In this document: piece by piece, positions 52,301-62,839 of the stretch
Layout of the letters: every line of letters starts with the position of its first letter
Numbering within the stretch: position 1 is the first letter of the stretch
Assembly (NCBI GenBank): GCA_003254925.1
Contig: QANZ01014871.1
Span: 62,001 to 126,000, forward strand
Direction of reading: 5' to 3'
DNA length: 64,000 nt
From: Chamaecrista fasciculata
Taxonomy: Eukaryota > Streptophyta > Magnoliopsida > Fabales > Fabaceae
Notes under the pieces: model-generated
Database searches by the model: none
What the model was told of the DNA's origin: nothing
What the model saw: the letters and a program-made list of their open reading frames with translations, nothing else
Position numbers and translations under genes: made by a program

Positions 52301-55300
52301 TTTAGGAAATTACCTTTCAGCAATTGCCCGCTCCCAAGTCGATGAGTTGGCTTTTAGTTGACTAATTGGAATGGCAGGAGGAAGAACCCGGATGATTTTC
52401 AATATTGTACAGTCCTTGCTTGTGTCATGCCATACAGAAGCTGAACAACAGCTAGTTGAAGAAAATGAAGGAGCGGCAATTGCAGATCCGACATTTATCT
52501 GATAGTTGTCAACAGGTCCAAAATTTGGACCAGAAAAGATGTGAACTCCACCTCGAAGAAAAGCAATAGCAATTTCACCACCATGAGCAGAGTAAACAAC
52601 TCGAGCAAGTGTCCTAACATCACTTGGAAGATCAAATGGATCAAAATTGACCCTTTTTGACTTCTCAGTTGCAGATTCAGATATCTTTTGCACATCAGTG
52701 GTCAGTCCAACAGCAGCAGCTTGGTTTAAAAAATCACTTGTTGGTGTTATGCTTAGATCCACTTTGGATTGCCAAACAGTTTGCATAGGTGGCTGTCCAC
52801 CCATACTGGAAGTGGGGTTCCCAAATATTGGATGGAGAACAACTTGTTGTAAAGATGATTCCCAGCGTTGCACTCTCCACCCAGTAATTGATGGGCCCTC
52901 ATCAGGATCATAAGGAGACATGTACTGTCCTGTACAAATAGAATTGGTTCTAGATCAAATGATCAATTTCTGATTTCAATTAAAAATGCACTTGAAAACT
53001 TTGGCATGAAATTCTGACTAACAACATAAATCATAGCCAGCAGTGGAACAAAGCCCAGACTTGGCCCACAAGAGTAGATAACTAGTGTATGCTTCCATGT
53101 ATTGCTTTGGTTGATAGCTAAATGGTGTTAGAATAGTTTGTGCTGCTAGAGTAAACTAAGTGTGTTAGTGATTCTTGAGCTTGTACTAGATGTACTACCC
53201 TCGTACTTAACCTAATTAACAAATATTTGTTTTTTTGGTCTCAGAGGTCTCAGGTCTCTCCTTTTTTGCCTAGGCTTGTACTCTTTTCGAAACCTAATTG
53301 ACAAATATAAATATAATTGACACTGGGTGCCTAGCTAACAAATAACCCAGCAAACCCCTTTTAGTATTATCTTTGGTTTATCTATATGGTACTAGAGGTT
53401 TGAAGGGATAAAATTATTAAATTTTTGTATTTGGGATCGAACTTCAACTACTTCTCCAAGAAGCCCTGCCCCTCTCCCCTCCCCTTATTTTTAGTTGTAG
53501 TAAACCCTTTTTGAGTGATTAAGTAATTTTCGTTATATTCTGGTGATCAGAAGTTTTTCTGTCATGGTCCTTTCAGATCAGAGTCTGATCAACCTCAGAA
53601 TCCTCCAATTAGGGCACCTGCAGCAGTGGTGACAGAAAAAAAAAAAAACTTTAGATTCACCACCATGCTCTGATTCTGATTTGGGCCCAATTTCACTTGC
53701 TGGTTTGAATGGCACCATCGCCCATAAATTGTTATGAACTTGTAACATCAGTTAAGATATCTTGACAAATTTTGAACGCCTTTTAGATAGGACTCAGCAA
53801 TAGAAATGAACACAATGAAGGAGGATGTAGATTACAACATTAAGGGAAATTTACCAAAATTATGCAAGGGGCAGGACAGGAAAAGTCAAATTTGAAGATA
53901 AAGAAACAAATTTTATTAATAAGAGCATGCCATAGCACAGACCAAATTAAAAATGTTTAAATATCTAAATCAGGATCAGGTCAATACCCTCAACTATCAC
54001 AACAGCAATCACAGAACCACCTCGAGTTGGATCAAAGGCCACTGCGGTTACACCAGAACCCCATGTAGTTGTTGCCGCAGATTGTGCTGCAGCTTCAGGA
54101 CTTACATATGCTGAAAAGTTTGAAACTGGTGAGCAGTGAAGCGGTACAGCATCACCAAAGCTTTGATCTGTCTGTTTTCTCCCTTGCTTTGCTTCAGACA
54201 AGAAAAAATCTTGCCAGCTAAACAGATATGCGGCTAAAGGTGCAAAGCCTGCCCAATTTGGTGGGCTAAGAGGCGGGACATCATTACTTGTACTTGTCTT
54301 TGGAGTTACTTGGAAACCATTTCCAGGCCCAGGTGTAACCTCCCAAACGACAATCGTGGATGGATTGACAATTGGCACACCTGCTACATGCATAGCACCA
54401 CTGTCTGTTATGATAGCATCAGCAGCCATAATGCCACTGGGCCCACAACCCAAGAGTCCTTTACTAGTGCAAAACCATTTTGCTGTAGTGCCATTTTGAC
54501 TAGGAGGCCACTGCGACCAATGAAGTTGAACTGATCCGGATGAGAAAACAGAACAAACACATAGGAAATTGGGCCATCTAGCTGAAAGCAGAACAACTAC
54601 TTGAATCAGACACACGATTACTAAAACACACACACATAATAAGTTATATGGTCAAATAAAGAGTTCTGATTACAGGCACCATCAGGATATTTATCATTTC
54701 ATAACTACCATCACAATAGCATAACCATTAAGGTAGGTGACAGTCATAAAAGAAGATAATTATTATTTGAAAGAGTGAACAAGCCAAGTATTGAAAAGGA
54801 TGGATCCAAATGCAATTTTATCTCCTCTATTGATTACAAATGATGAACCAAAAACGTCAAGGAGGAGCAGCAATCATATACATCAATTACTCAGAAAAAG
54901 ATGTAAAAAAAAAGGGACATCAAAAGATACTGCTTAAGCATGAACGTCATGCCAATTTTGGATAGTAACATGTATTATTTGTGACTATGAACAAACTACA
55001 TCGCCAAAATCACCTAAAATAAACAAGGTCACAATTTAGTTGAGATTTCTTATATGGTTTGTTACTGAAAGTAAAAGAAAAACAAAAATGAAAGAAGTAA
55101 TTATCCTAAAACCATAAACTAATATACAAAGTAGCATTCCTCCAAGATATCACCTTACCAAAGCTAATAACGATACAAAAGTAAATTCACTGTTTATAAG
55201 GTGACATTCTTCAAATATTTGTATATAGAAAGCAATAGTATCTGGCCAAAAAAAAAAGAGAAAGCAATATAGTATTTCAAAGAACTGACCTGAAGTTTGA

Positions 55301-58300
55301 GATTGCTGTGAAAGAAACTTTTCCTCAAACACTGACCTTAAATTGGCAGGAGCACTAGATTTTGAGGAAAGCCACCTATACTGATTTTTTAAAAACAAAA
55401 TGACTAATTAAGATAATATGTTAAGAAAAGTCACATTTCCAAGACTCCCTCAAGAGATTGTACATAAAGTTTGAGCTTCACATCAGGCAAGAAAGAGAAA
55501 TTAACTACATACTGCGGACACCCCAGATAGCCACTTTGTAACAACTGCAATGTCTTGTCGCCATTCATGCTCTCGCTGCCAGCAGCTGGTATCACGCACA
55601 AGACAAGCTGGACCCTGAAAGGACAAACAACAACTGAACATAAGAGTCAGTGACAAACACATAAACAAGATATACATGTGCAATAGAAAAGGAAGGAAAA
55701 CTTAGGGTGGGCAAAAGATGAGAAAATTTACAAACACAAGAGAAGTACTAGGTCATTTACATTAACCTCCATCTAGGGCTAAGCTAAAATACATCACTAA
55801 CACTCCCTTTCATACTAGGATCTAGAATAAACTCCTCACTGGTAGAAGCAAGTATCGTAGTTTGAGGTAAGCCTTGGAAACTAAGACACATGATAACAAA
55901 CAGATAAGATAAGCCTTATCTTCTATTTATTTTGAATTCAAACTCTATTCTGTTACATTTTCAGTATTTTTATATTTCAAATCTTAAGTTACAACTAAAT
56001 TAGATAAGGCTGAGATGCTGCAGTATACCTTACATACCACATTTTCAGTATTTTTGTATTTCAAATTTTAAGTTACAACTAGATTAGATAAGGCTGAGAT
56101 GCTGCAGTATACCTTATATACCACAACTTAATTTTTTGTGACGATACAAGCGATTTTTCAGGATTTAGGAAGCAGGATTATCAGCAGCGGTGAGATGTGT
56201 GGAGGATTTTTGGTGCTTGAAAGACAAGTCAAAGATGATAGTTCATATATTTTTGGCTAGTAATACCTCATTTAATGGAGTGCAAGACCAATCGAGTTGA
56301 TACAGGCCCCTCTACAAAGCCTAGGAGGCCCAAAGAAGAAGCTCAACCCACTAATTAGCCCACTAGTTAGAATGTTCTGTTATTTACTTATCTACTTTCT
56401 TTTGTTATTTATTGTTATTTATTGCTTTATGTTAGGAATTAGTGGGGTAGTGGCTGATAGCATGTAAGGGCAACTTGATAACCCATTAAAGCATGTTTTC
56501 TTACTTCTAGTAACTGCTAGGCCTTAGGGTCACTATAAATACGCCTGGTTCCATTGTTATTGTTATGAAGAGAAATATCAATCCAGTGTTTTTGTTATTT
56601 CCAAGTGTTGAGATCCTCCCACTTGAGGCTTTTCCAAGTATTGAGATTCTCATACTTCTGGTTTTTTGTCTTTTAGTTATTGGGGTTCTATCACCAGTCA
56701 ACTGCATGAAAACTATATTACCACAATATATTAACGAAAGTTCTCTTTGATTTCATTATAAATTCTGTCATTTTTCTTAACATTTGTGTAATCACTACTC
56801 AAACAAACTTACAAACCTTCTCAACCTTTTACGTTGATCCATAGTAACATTTAGGGTCCTTAACCATTCAAAAATAACAATAGGCAAGGAGGTTTATCAC
56901 CTTGGTAGATGACCACACATGCCTTACTTGGGTTTAAATGATGAATGATAGGTCTGAAGCATTTTCCATCTTGAAACACTTCCATATACTTGTACAAACC
57001 CAGTTTAATACTAAAATTTAAGTATTGCAATATGACAGTTACTTTAATAAGAACTTTGATTATTTATCAGAAAATAATGGTATTATCCATCAGAATTCAT
57101 GTGTTCACGCACAATGCAAAAAAGAAAAAGAAAACACCGGCTAGAAGTGGGAAGGCCCTTAACGCCAGCCGCAGACGCCCCTAAACACTTCCAAGGTGAA
57201 TCCATATTCACTGCCAGGTACCTTATTAACGAGATTCTCTCAAAGGTGACCTGTAAAACTCCCTATGAGTCTCTTAATGAAGTCTACCCAACCAACTGCT
57301 AGGACCCCACCTCCTACTCTCCCCTACTCTAGGAACAAGAAGACACATCAACAAGCCAAAAAGACTGAAGTACACAAGAGACACTTCTCTAGAAAACCCA
57401 TTTGAAGAAACCCCCCCATAAGGAGGACATAAAAATAATCCATTGCCAAAAGATGATGAGGTGGAGGGAAAATAATATTAAACAACCTAGCATTTCACTC
57501 CAACCAAAAACACTACAAACTCACAAAAACAGCATTCACATTATGTATTAATTCCAACAAGTATTATCTTAGGTGTGGAATCAATATTCTTACTTACTTG
57601 AGATGGCTGAGTCCAAATGGTCACCCTCCCATGGAAATTTGCTATTAATAATGCACGTGGACAAGAGGTAGGAGACCATTCCATGAACTGAACAGAATCA
57701 CGAGGAGAATCTGCAAAATTAATTCACATTTACCAAAACTCAATTCAGATCAGTTAAAAATTCAACACATCCAAAACAAAACACCAGACACTGCAAAATA
57801 AAAAAAATAAAAAAACCATAGTTATCGAAGAAAGGAATATGAAACTAACATACCTGCTATGACATTGAACACCGCACATTCAGTTGGCCTCTCTGGAATC
57901 ACAATATGTATGGGGATCCAAAATGGTGGATTTGCAGTTGAACTAAAAACAAAGAAATAAAATAAAAAAAAACTTTTGACCATTACAACATTACCAAACA
58001 AAAGAACACGGGAAAGTCAGAAACCAATGTGCTGAGTAAATAATAATGGATTAAGAAGGGTTAGGAATCATCTATATCAACTTGTTAATGTAAATTAATG
58101 AATTAGAACAGAAAACAACAAGCACGCATAAGAAATTATGAGTTTTGGACATAATTAAGCTCATCCTGTTTAGCACATGAAGAGGTTAGTTTATATTATA
58201 ATAAGACCGGTTCATAATTAGGTTTAGCACATTAAAGAGGGATGAGCAATTTTTTAATTAGTAACAAAAAGTAAATTTGTATGTCAAAAACATGTTTGGA

Positions 58301-61007
58301 TAGATTTTATAATAATAAAAAAAAAGTCAAAGCATTTAAAAAAGGTGAAATACAGTGCTTTAAGAAGCCTTGGGCATCCATAGTTTTCATGAGAGCTTAT
58401 ATCATATTATGAATCGTACATAATCAATGTAAATCAAAGTTAACTAGTGAATTATCTTAGACATTAGATGAGCATGAACATAGGGGTTTAGATACCAAGA
58501 ATTAAGGCATTAGCTTGATAAGCTTGCCAAATACAAAATTGCCTCATGTATATATATTCATACCTTCTCTTGAGATACAGAATCACCTCATTTATATATA
58601 TGCGTTAATAGCACACATTCATAATCCATACTACCACAAATTAAGATTCACTCACATTTGAAATTGAGTACAAATATAACATTATAATAGAATTAAGTAT
58701 TTTCTATCAGTTTAATATATACATACATAAATAGAGAGAGAGAAAAGATTATTAGGCAACATATTTCATTTATCAGTTATGATCTACCCAAATAGAAAGT
58801 CATGTTCTTGACGGAAAAAAAAAATAGCAAATGGTCACAAAGTTTAGGGCAACATGCGCGATTCATTCTATGAAAATTAAACATGATTAATGGATAAAAG
58901 GATACTAACCTTGGAATTCTGGCACATGTTTCAGATGCACAAGCTATAGCATTCAATTTCCCGCACCAAGAAACAGCACTGAGAAAAGGAACAAGTCAAA
59001 ACAAAATTGCTTCACGAATGGACTGTTGAAGGGACATTATAAAGCCCTAAAATTATACAAATATACCATACACCAAGTCATCGAAAGAACAATCACAGAA
59101 TCAGCCAAATCTAGCATGCTAGTTTCATCAAGTAAATTCAAAGCATATTCTGTCTAGAGATATAGCCAAATCACTACTTGATTGAACTACTTCAATTTTC
59201 CCATCATTGGTCTGAGAATGGCTACAAGATAATTCAAATGGCAGATGCCGTCTTGGCCACTACCTGTGATAACAATACCATCCACATAGACTATCAAGTC
59301 AATTCCTAGATTTAAAGCACTGTTACAGAAGAAAAAACAATGGTCAGCCTCACTTTGAGTAACACGAAACTGTTGCACAGAAGTACTGTATTGTTAAACC
59401 AAGCAAGAGCATATTGTTTCAACCCATAGATATTGACAAAAGAAAGACTTCTTACTGAAGCTCGCCATTAGGGAAGGCATTTTCTATACATAACCATTAA
59501 TTACCATCAATGCTAATGATAAAAGTTACCTTTGGATTAGTGATCAACTGAGCTAACTATCTTCTTTCCTATTTACTAGCATTCAATTGGCAACTGTGCT
59601 TCCTATAATCCTCAAACACAAATTGCAAAATCTTAGGTAGCCCATTATTAATTTCTCTGAAAATGATACACCCTTTTCTTGATGAAATTTATCTAAGCAT
59701 TAACTGAAGAATTTTCGTCACATTGTTCTCCGACCTGGTATCTTCTCCTATATTTTCCCCTTAGATTATCTTTTCAATATATACATCTTAGAATCCTTTA
59801 TAACTGCATGCTAGCCTGAAACCTCTTAGCAAATTAGGTTTTCTTTCAGCCAGTAAATGTTTGTTTTTCATACACACCATTGCTTAAAACTTTCCCGTAT
59901 CGCTATCACCCCCAGTCCAGTTGTCCTCCTTTGTGAAAATACAAACAACTGTATGTATGAGACTAAAGAAGATTTACTTCTAAATGAACTAAAAAGACCT
60001 AGAATGAGCTGGAATGGTCATTGTATGAGAATGTGCAGGAAAGGGAACTTTTACAAACACGTACATGTATCTGTACTTCAATGCCACAACAGGTGAAACT
60101 TTACTACTTTATCTCGTAACTTTTAAACAAATTTGGTATCATGGACAAGTTTCATCAAGGGATATCAAACAAATGTCTGGGCGTTGTCCTTCTATCAGTA
60201 CAAGATTTAGAATCAAAATGACGTATTTTGACCAATTTGAATCAAAAGTAAGGACTTATGGAGCCTAGATGGCACTAAAAAGATGAACCGTTAATGGTTA
60301 ATTTGTAGAAGCATTAGATATATTTAATACATTGCGTACAATAAATAATAGCGTCAGGTGAGAACAAAGTAGATGATCAACCATCTCCCCAAGTATGCCT
60401 GTCTTATTTTTAAGCTAGAACCTCTTCTCAAACCTAAGCAAGCCATTGTACAAGAATCCTTCAATTTAGCAATAAAATTTTCTTTTTCTAATACATACCA
60501 AATACTATAAAAATTTGTAAGTGAAAAACAAAGCTTTTCAATTTTTCCCCGTTTGAATATATGGAAAGGAGTACTTTGATGAAGTCGCAAATTGCAATAT
60601 CTCCAATAGAATAACCAGCACCAAAAGAAAAAACATATATATTACACACAATTCAATACAGGAAGTGTAATTCTAAAAAAACCCCATCAATAAATCCAGA
60701 ACTTGAGTTAGAAATGTCTTCTTTTTTTTCACACTGGATACCTGAAATTGCGACAAAGTTCAGGCACACTCATTTTATGCTGCAAATTGGACCTGGGTTG
60801 CTTAAGCCGAATGCAAAATACAGTAGTGGGGCTCACCGCGTCTTCGTCCATCGGGTCGTCCACCGGCGATCTCTCCTCAACTAAGGTCTCTTCTTCAACA
60901 CGCAATGATTCTGCCTTCTCTGAGCTTTTCGAAACCTCTAGCGATGGAGGATGAGACTGAGCCACGGGCTCGTCCTCTGAGTTCTTTGTGCTAGCAGTTT
61001 GATTCAT
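43304..61007 (-). CDS. MED16: Mediator complex tail subunit 16 (SFR6)
   Basis: MED16 belongs to the Mediator tail, which links activators to RNA polymerase II. In plants it is known for cold acclimation, iron and immune responses. Sixteen exons: 61007-60742, 58978-58910, 57942-57854, 57710-57598, 55614-55513, 55380-55290, 54581-53988, 52929-52314, 52148-52069, 51908-51826, 50911-50675, 49378-49207, 48593-48076, 47936-47760, 45345-44968, 43450-43304. They join to 1243 residues, close to Arabidopsis MED16. The N-terminal half is the beta-propeller region (AVSWCGKLNAIACASE, VVVWEVTPGPGNGF-like blocks). The C terminus carries ALGSGKVEENGKQVSAMVRP, MPRPRGADAAGLLLRELELH and a paired-cysteine end (CIRCLRQ...GCPMCGGTWVRVI). 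The ATG at 61007 is the first in frame. The long introns hold LTR-element fossils; 57943-58909 shows nothing recognisable. Confidence 0.96.
44300..44710 (+). mobile_element. Broken Copia pol fragment (fossil)
   Basis: The plus strand shows the Copia reverse-transcriptase end motif GIFAIKDLGSLKYSKGIEFA. Downstream it shows weak traces of the following RNase H region. It lies antisense in the last MED16 intron. It is broken, with no LTRs in sight, and old. Confidence 0.75.
45608..45830. repeat. Degenerate CA/TA-rich purine-pyrimidine stretch
   Basis: Over 200 bases of alternating ACACAC, ATATAC and ACATGC steps, a decayed dinucleotide repeat in a MED16 intron. Confidence 0.7.
45838..45925 (-). 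mobile_element. tRNA-derived SINE-like fragment
   Basis: On the minus strand TAGTCTAGTGGCAAGC fits a Pol III A box, and GATTCGAACC about 30 bases on fits a B box. AGTGGGGATTGGAGGG lies between. A SINE head is likelier than a working tRNA, because no cloverleaf closes. Confidence 0.45.
46050..47620 (+). mobile_element. Gypsy (Ogre-like) solo LTR (fossil, approximate ends)
   Basis: It ends with the wording typical of this group: GGGTGCCTGACACCTTCCCC, later TTTGACGGCGACTC, which resembles the GGTGGCGACTC primer-site junction. Long T-rich tracts fill the middle. No coding part remains. It lies antisense in the MED16 intron 45346-47759. Confidence 0.55.
49660..49910 (+). mobile_element. Copia-type solo LTR fragment (fossil)
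   Basis: TTATGGTTGTTATGATTTAG, then TTCCTATAAATACCCCTCTA (TATA region) and a run ending ACTCTGTCTCAACAATTCTC give the layout of a short LTR. It is in the MED16 intron 49379-50674, antisense. Confidence 0.5.
50280..50510 (+). mobile_element. LTR fragment related to 53090-53420 (fossil)
   Basis: It shares a worn order of motifs with 53090-53420: AGTAAACTA, then CTTG(G)GCTCGTGTACTA, then GTAAACCCCCTTTATTATTA. Short and old, in the same MED16 intron as 49660. Confidence 0.35.
53090..53800 (+). mobile_element. Copia 5' fragment: LTR, worn primer site and leader (fossil)
   Basis: An LTR-like stretch ends near CAAACCCCTTTTAGTATTA. It is followed by TATGGTACTAGAGG, a worn form of the TGGTATCAGAGC primer site, and then a leader and gag-like start. 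It is broken and old, antisense in the MED16 intron 52930-53987. Confidence 0.5.
55227..55275 (+). repeat. Micro-insertion: CTGGCC plus A10 between direct repeats
   Basis: AGAAAGCAATAGTAT (55227-55241) and a copy with one extra TA (55259-55275) flank CTGGCC plus ten A and a G, in a MED16 intron. Confidence 0.65.
55957..56124. repeat. Two-unit 84-bp tandem duplication
   Basis: Units start at 55957 and 56041, both opening ATTTTCAGTATTTTT and sharing GGCTGAGATGCTGCAGTATA. Only a few differences are seen. MED16 intron 55615-57597. Confidence 0.9.
56280..56760 (+). mobile_element. LTR-type fragment (fossil)
   Basis: CACTATAAATACGCC is followed by a T-rich stretch and TTATTGGGGTTCTATCACC near the end, an LTR-like arrangement. 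No second LTR or coding part is seen. Family uncertain. MED16 intron. Confidence 0.4.
57330..57540 (-). mobile_element. LINE 3'-end fragment
   Basis: AATAATCCATTGCCAAAAGA followed by TGATGAGGTGGAG, and then TTCACTCCAACCAAAA, parallels 14565-14645 in the ABCC intron (AATAATCCTCTCCCAAAGAA, GATGAGGTGAGA). It is the same LINE family in a MED16 intron. Confidence 0.5.
59170..59600 (-). mobile_element. Broken Copia reverse-transcriptase fragment (fossil)
   Basis: On the minus strand, traces of the AFLNGDLQEEV block lie near 59480. They are followed by QSEADHCFFF and LIVYVDGIVITGSGQDGI, the latter matching the Copia YVDDIIVTG catalytic region in altered form. Broken and old, in the MED16 intron 58979-60741, sense to the gene. 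Confidence 0.75.
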
Positions 61008-61033
61008 TCTCAAAAGCCCTAATTCTTATATAC

Positions 61034-61059
61034 AAGAGAGAGAGAGAGAGAGAGAGAGA
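61034..61059 (-). repeat. (GA)n microsatellite in the MED16 leader
   Basis: Thirteen or so AG steps about 30 bases before the MED16 start codon, CT-repeat on the gene strand. Such pyrimidine tracts are common in plant leaders and core promoters. Confidence 0.85.
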
Positions 61060-61496
61060 AAAAAAAGAAAATGGGGCAGGGGTGGAAAGTCGCAATTGAA
61101 GGCGACAGATATCACTGTTGGAAATATGGTAGTGGGGTTAGTGAGTGGAATAGGAAAAATCTGGGGATTTAAGGGGTTTTATTCTTTTTTTTTGAGGTTC
61201 GATTTTGAATGGTAGACAGAACAGGTAGTTCCAGGTTCCGTTGGGAAATTCCTACAAAGACAAGACGAAGAAGTCAATGAATGATGCTTTTGGGATTTTA
61301 CTCTTCTAGATTGATTGCAAGGATGGAGTTGGTTGACTATCGAGGCTCGAGATGCGAGTGCGTTTTTCGTTTTTCTTTCTTTGCCAACTCTGGTTTGCTT
61401 GCCACTTTTGCGCCAAACCGAGAAAAAGTGGAGCACAAGAGAGTCGCCGCGCCGAGTCTATTTCCTTTTTTTTTTTGTTTTCACTCACTTTTTTTT

Positions 61497-62310
61497 AGGT
61501 TTAAGTGCACTTTGGTCCTCTAACTTTCGCAAAGGTCATAATTTGGTCTCCTAACTTTTTTTGTTGCAATTTTAGTCCCCTAACTTTTGAAAACGTCTCA
61601 ATTTGGTCCCTTAACTATTTTTGTTGCAATTTTGGACCCTAACTTTTGAAAACGTCTCACCATCAGTCCCAAGTGCACTTCCAAGTCATGAAAAGTTTGA
61701 AGACGTCTCCCCATAATGGTATTTTAATCCACTTCATTTTGTGTAAAATAAACTAAAACCCCCAAGTATTTCTTCATTCTTACATTTTGGTTCTATTATA
61801 GAGAAAAATGTCCTTAATGCAAAAAATTTAAACTTTTAGGAGTTAAAAATCAATTTTATCTTTGTTTAACGGAAAAATAGATGAAAACTATTAGAGGGAC
61901 CAATTTTGTCAAATTTTGGATAATTGAGGGACCAATATGGAACGGAAAATAACTGAGGGACCAATTTGAAACACTGAGCATAATTGGAGGACCTTAATGT
62001 AAAAGAGAGAGAGAGAGAGAGATTTATTGTTTTGGACAAATTCACTTCAAATCTTAATTTATTTCTTTTTCTTACGTTTTGATCCTATTATAAAAAGAAA
62101 AGGACCTTAATGTAAAAAAATAAAACTTTTGGGGATGAAAGTTTATTTTTCCTCTTTTTTTAACGGAAAAATGGATAGAAAACGTTAGAGGGACTAACTT
62201 TGACAAGTTTTGGATAACTGAGGAATCAATATAGAACGAAAAATAACTGAGGGACTTATTTGGAACAATGAGCATAACAGAGGGACCAAAATAGAACTTT
62301 GGCCTATAAT
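61497..62310. repeat. Composite TTTGGTCC repeat with duplicated 270-bp module
   Basis: The left part (61497-61670) holds a tandem of about 60 bases (TTTGGTCC...TTTTTGTTGCAATTTT...AACTTTTGAAAACGTCTCA). Then a module of about 270 bases appears twice (about 61730-62000 and 62035-62305), each ending in AATAACTGAGGGAC...GAGCATAA. The outer ends carry TTTGGTCC in opposite directions. It is a non-coding, MITE-like compound element between MED16 and ALS. Confidence 0.75.
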
Positions 62311-62839
62311 TAGTTACTGTATGCAAGGGAAATTCAGTATCCCCTAGACAATGGGTATGCAATTTCCAAGGTCATCACATTTACCATCCTTCTTATTACC
62401 AACGCTGATTAATGTCTTTTACTTTTTGTTCTGTGCTGACCAAAACAGTTACTACAGTTTTGTATGTATTCATAAAAATAAACAATTCTCACTTAAATAA
62501 TTTTGTCCTATATGCAATATTTTATTACTGAATTGATTACCGTTGAAAGCATACCGAAATCTGCAATAGCCACTTTCCAGGAGAAATTTGTGAACCAATT
62601 TTTGTGGCTACGAAATGTGACCTGGTGTGAATCGAGAAAAAGCTACCGAAAAAGTAAAAAAAGGAATATGATGAACCAACAGAACAGTGACTAACACAAG
62701 ATAAGCTGAACTACATTGAATACTACAACAAACTTAGAAGGTCACAACTCACAATAAGATATCTAGTGTTGGAAGCTAAGATAGCATATTATACAAAACA
62801 GCCATCATCGTGATATATATATATTTATAGCTCAGGATA
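62310..62839. other. 3' flank of the ALS gene
   Basis: AT-rich. The part near 62830 is probably the ALS 3' UTR (minus strand). No gene or repeat is recognised. Confidence 0.6.

Noticed and set aside
53206-53307. A further micro-insertion bounded by AACCTAATTAACAAATAT repeats
   Set aside because: The insert is about 65 bases and itself repeats neighbouring LTR sequence, so an internal LTR duplication is likelier.
59857-60096. Plus-strand frame with a LINE-like RMSWNGHCMRM string
   Set aside because: Too short and weak; no reverse-transcriptase blocks around it.
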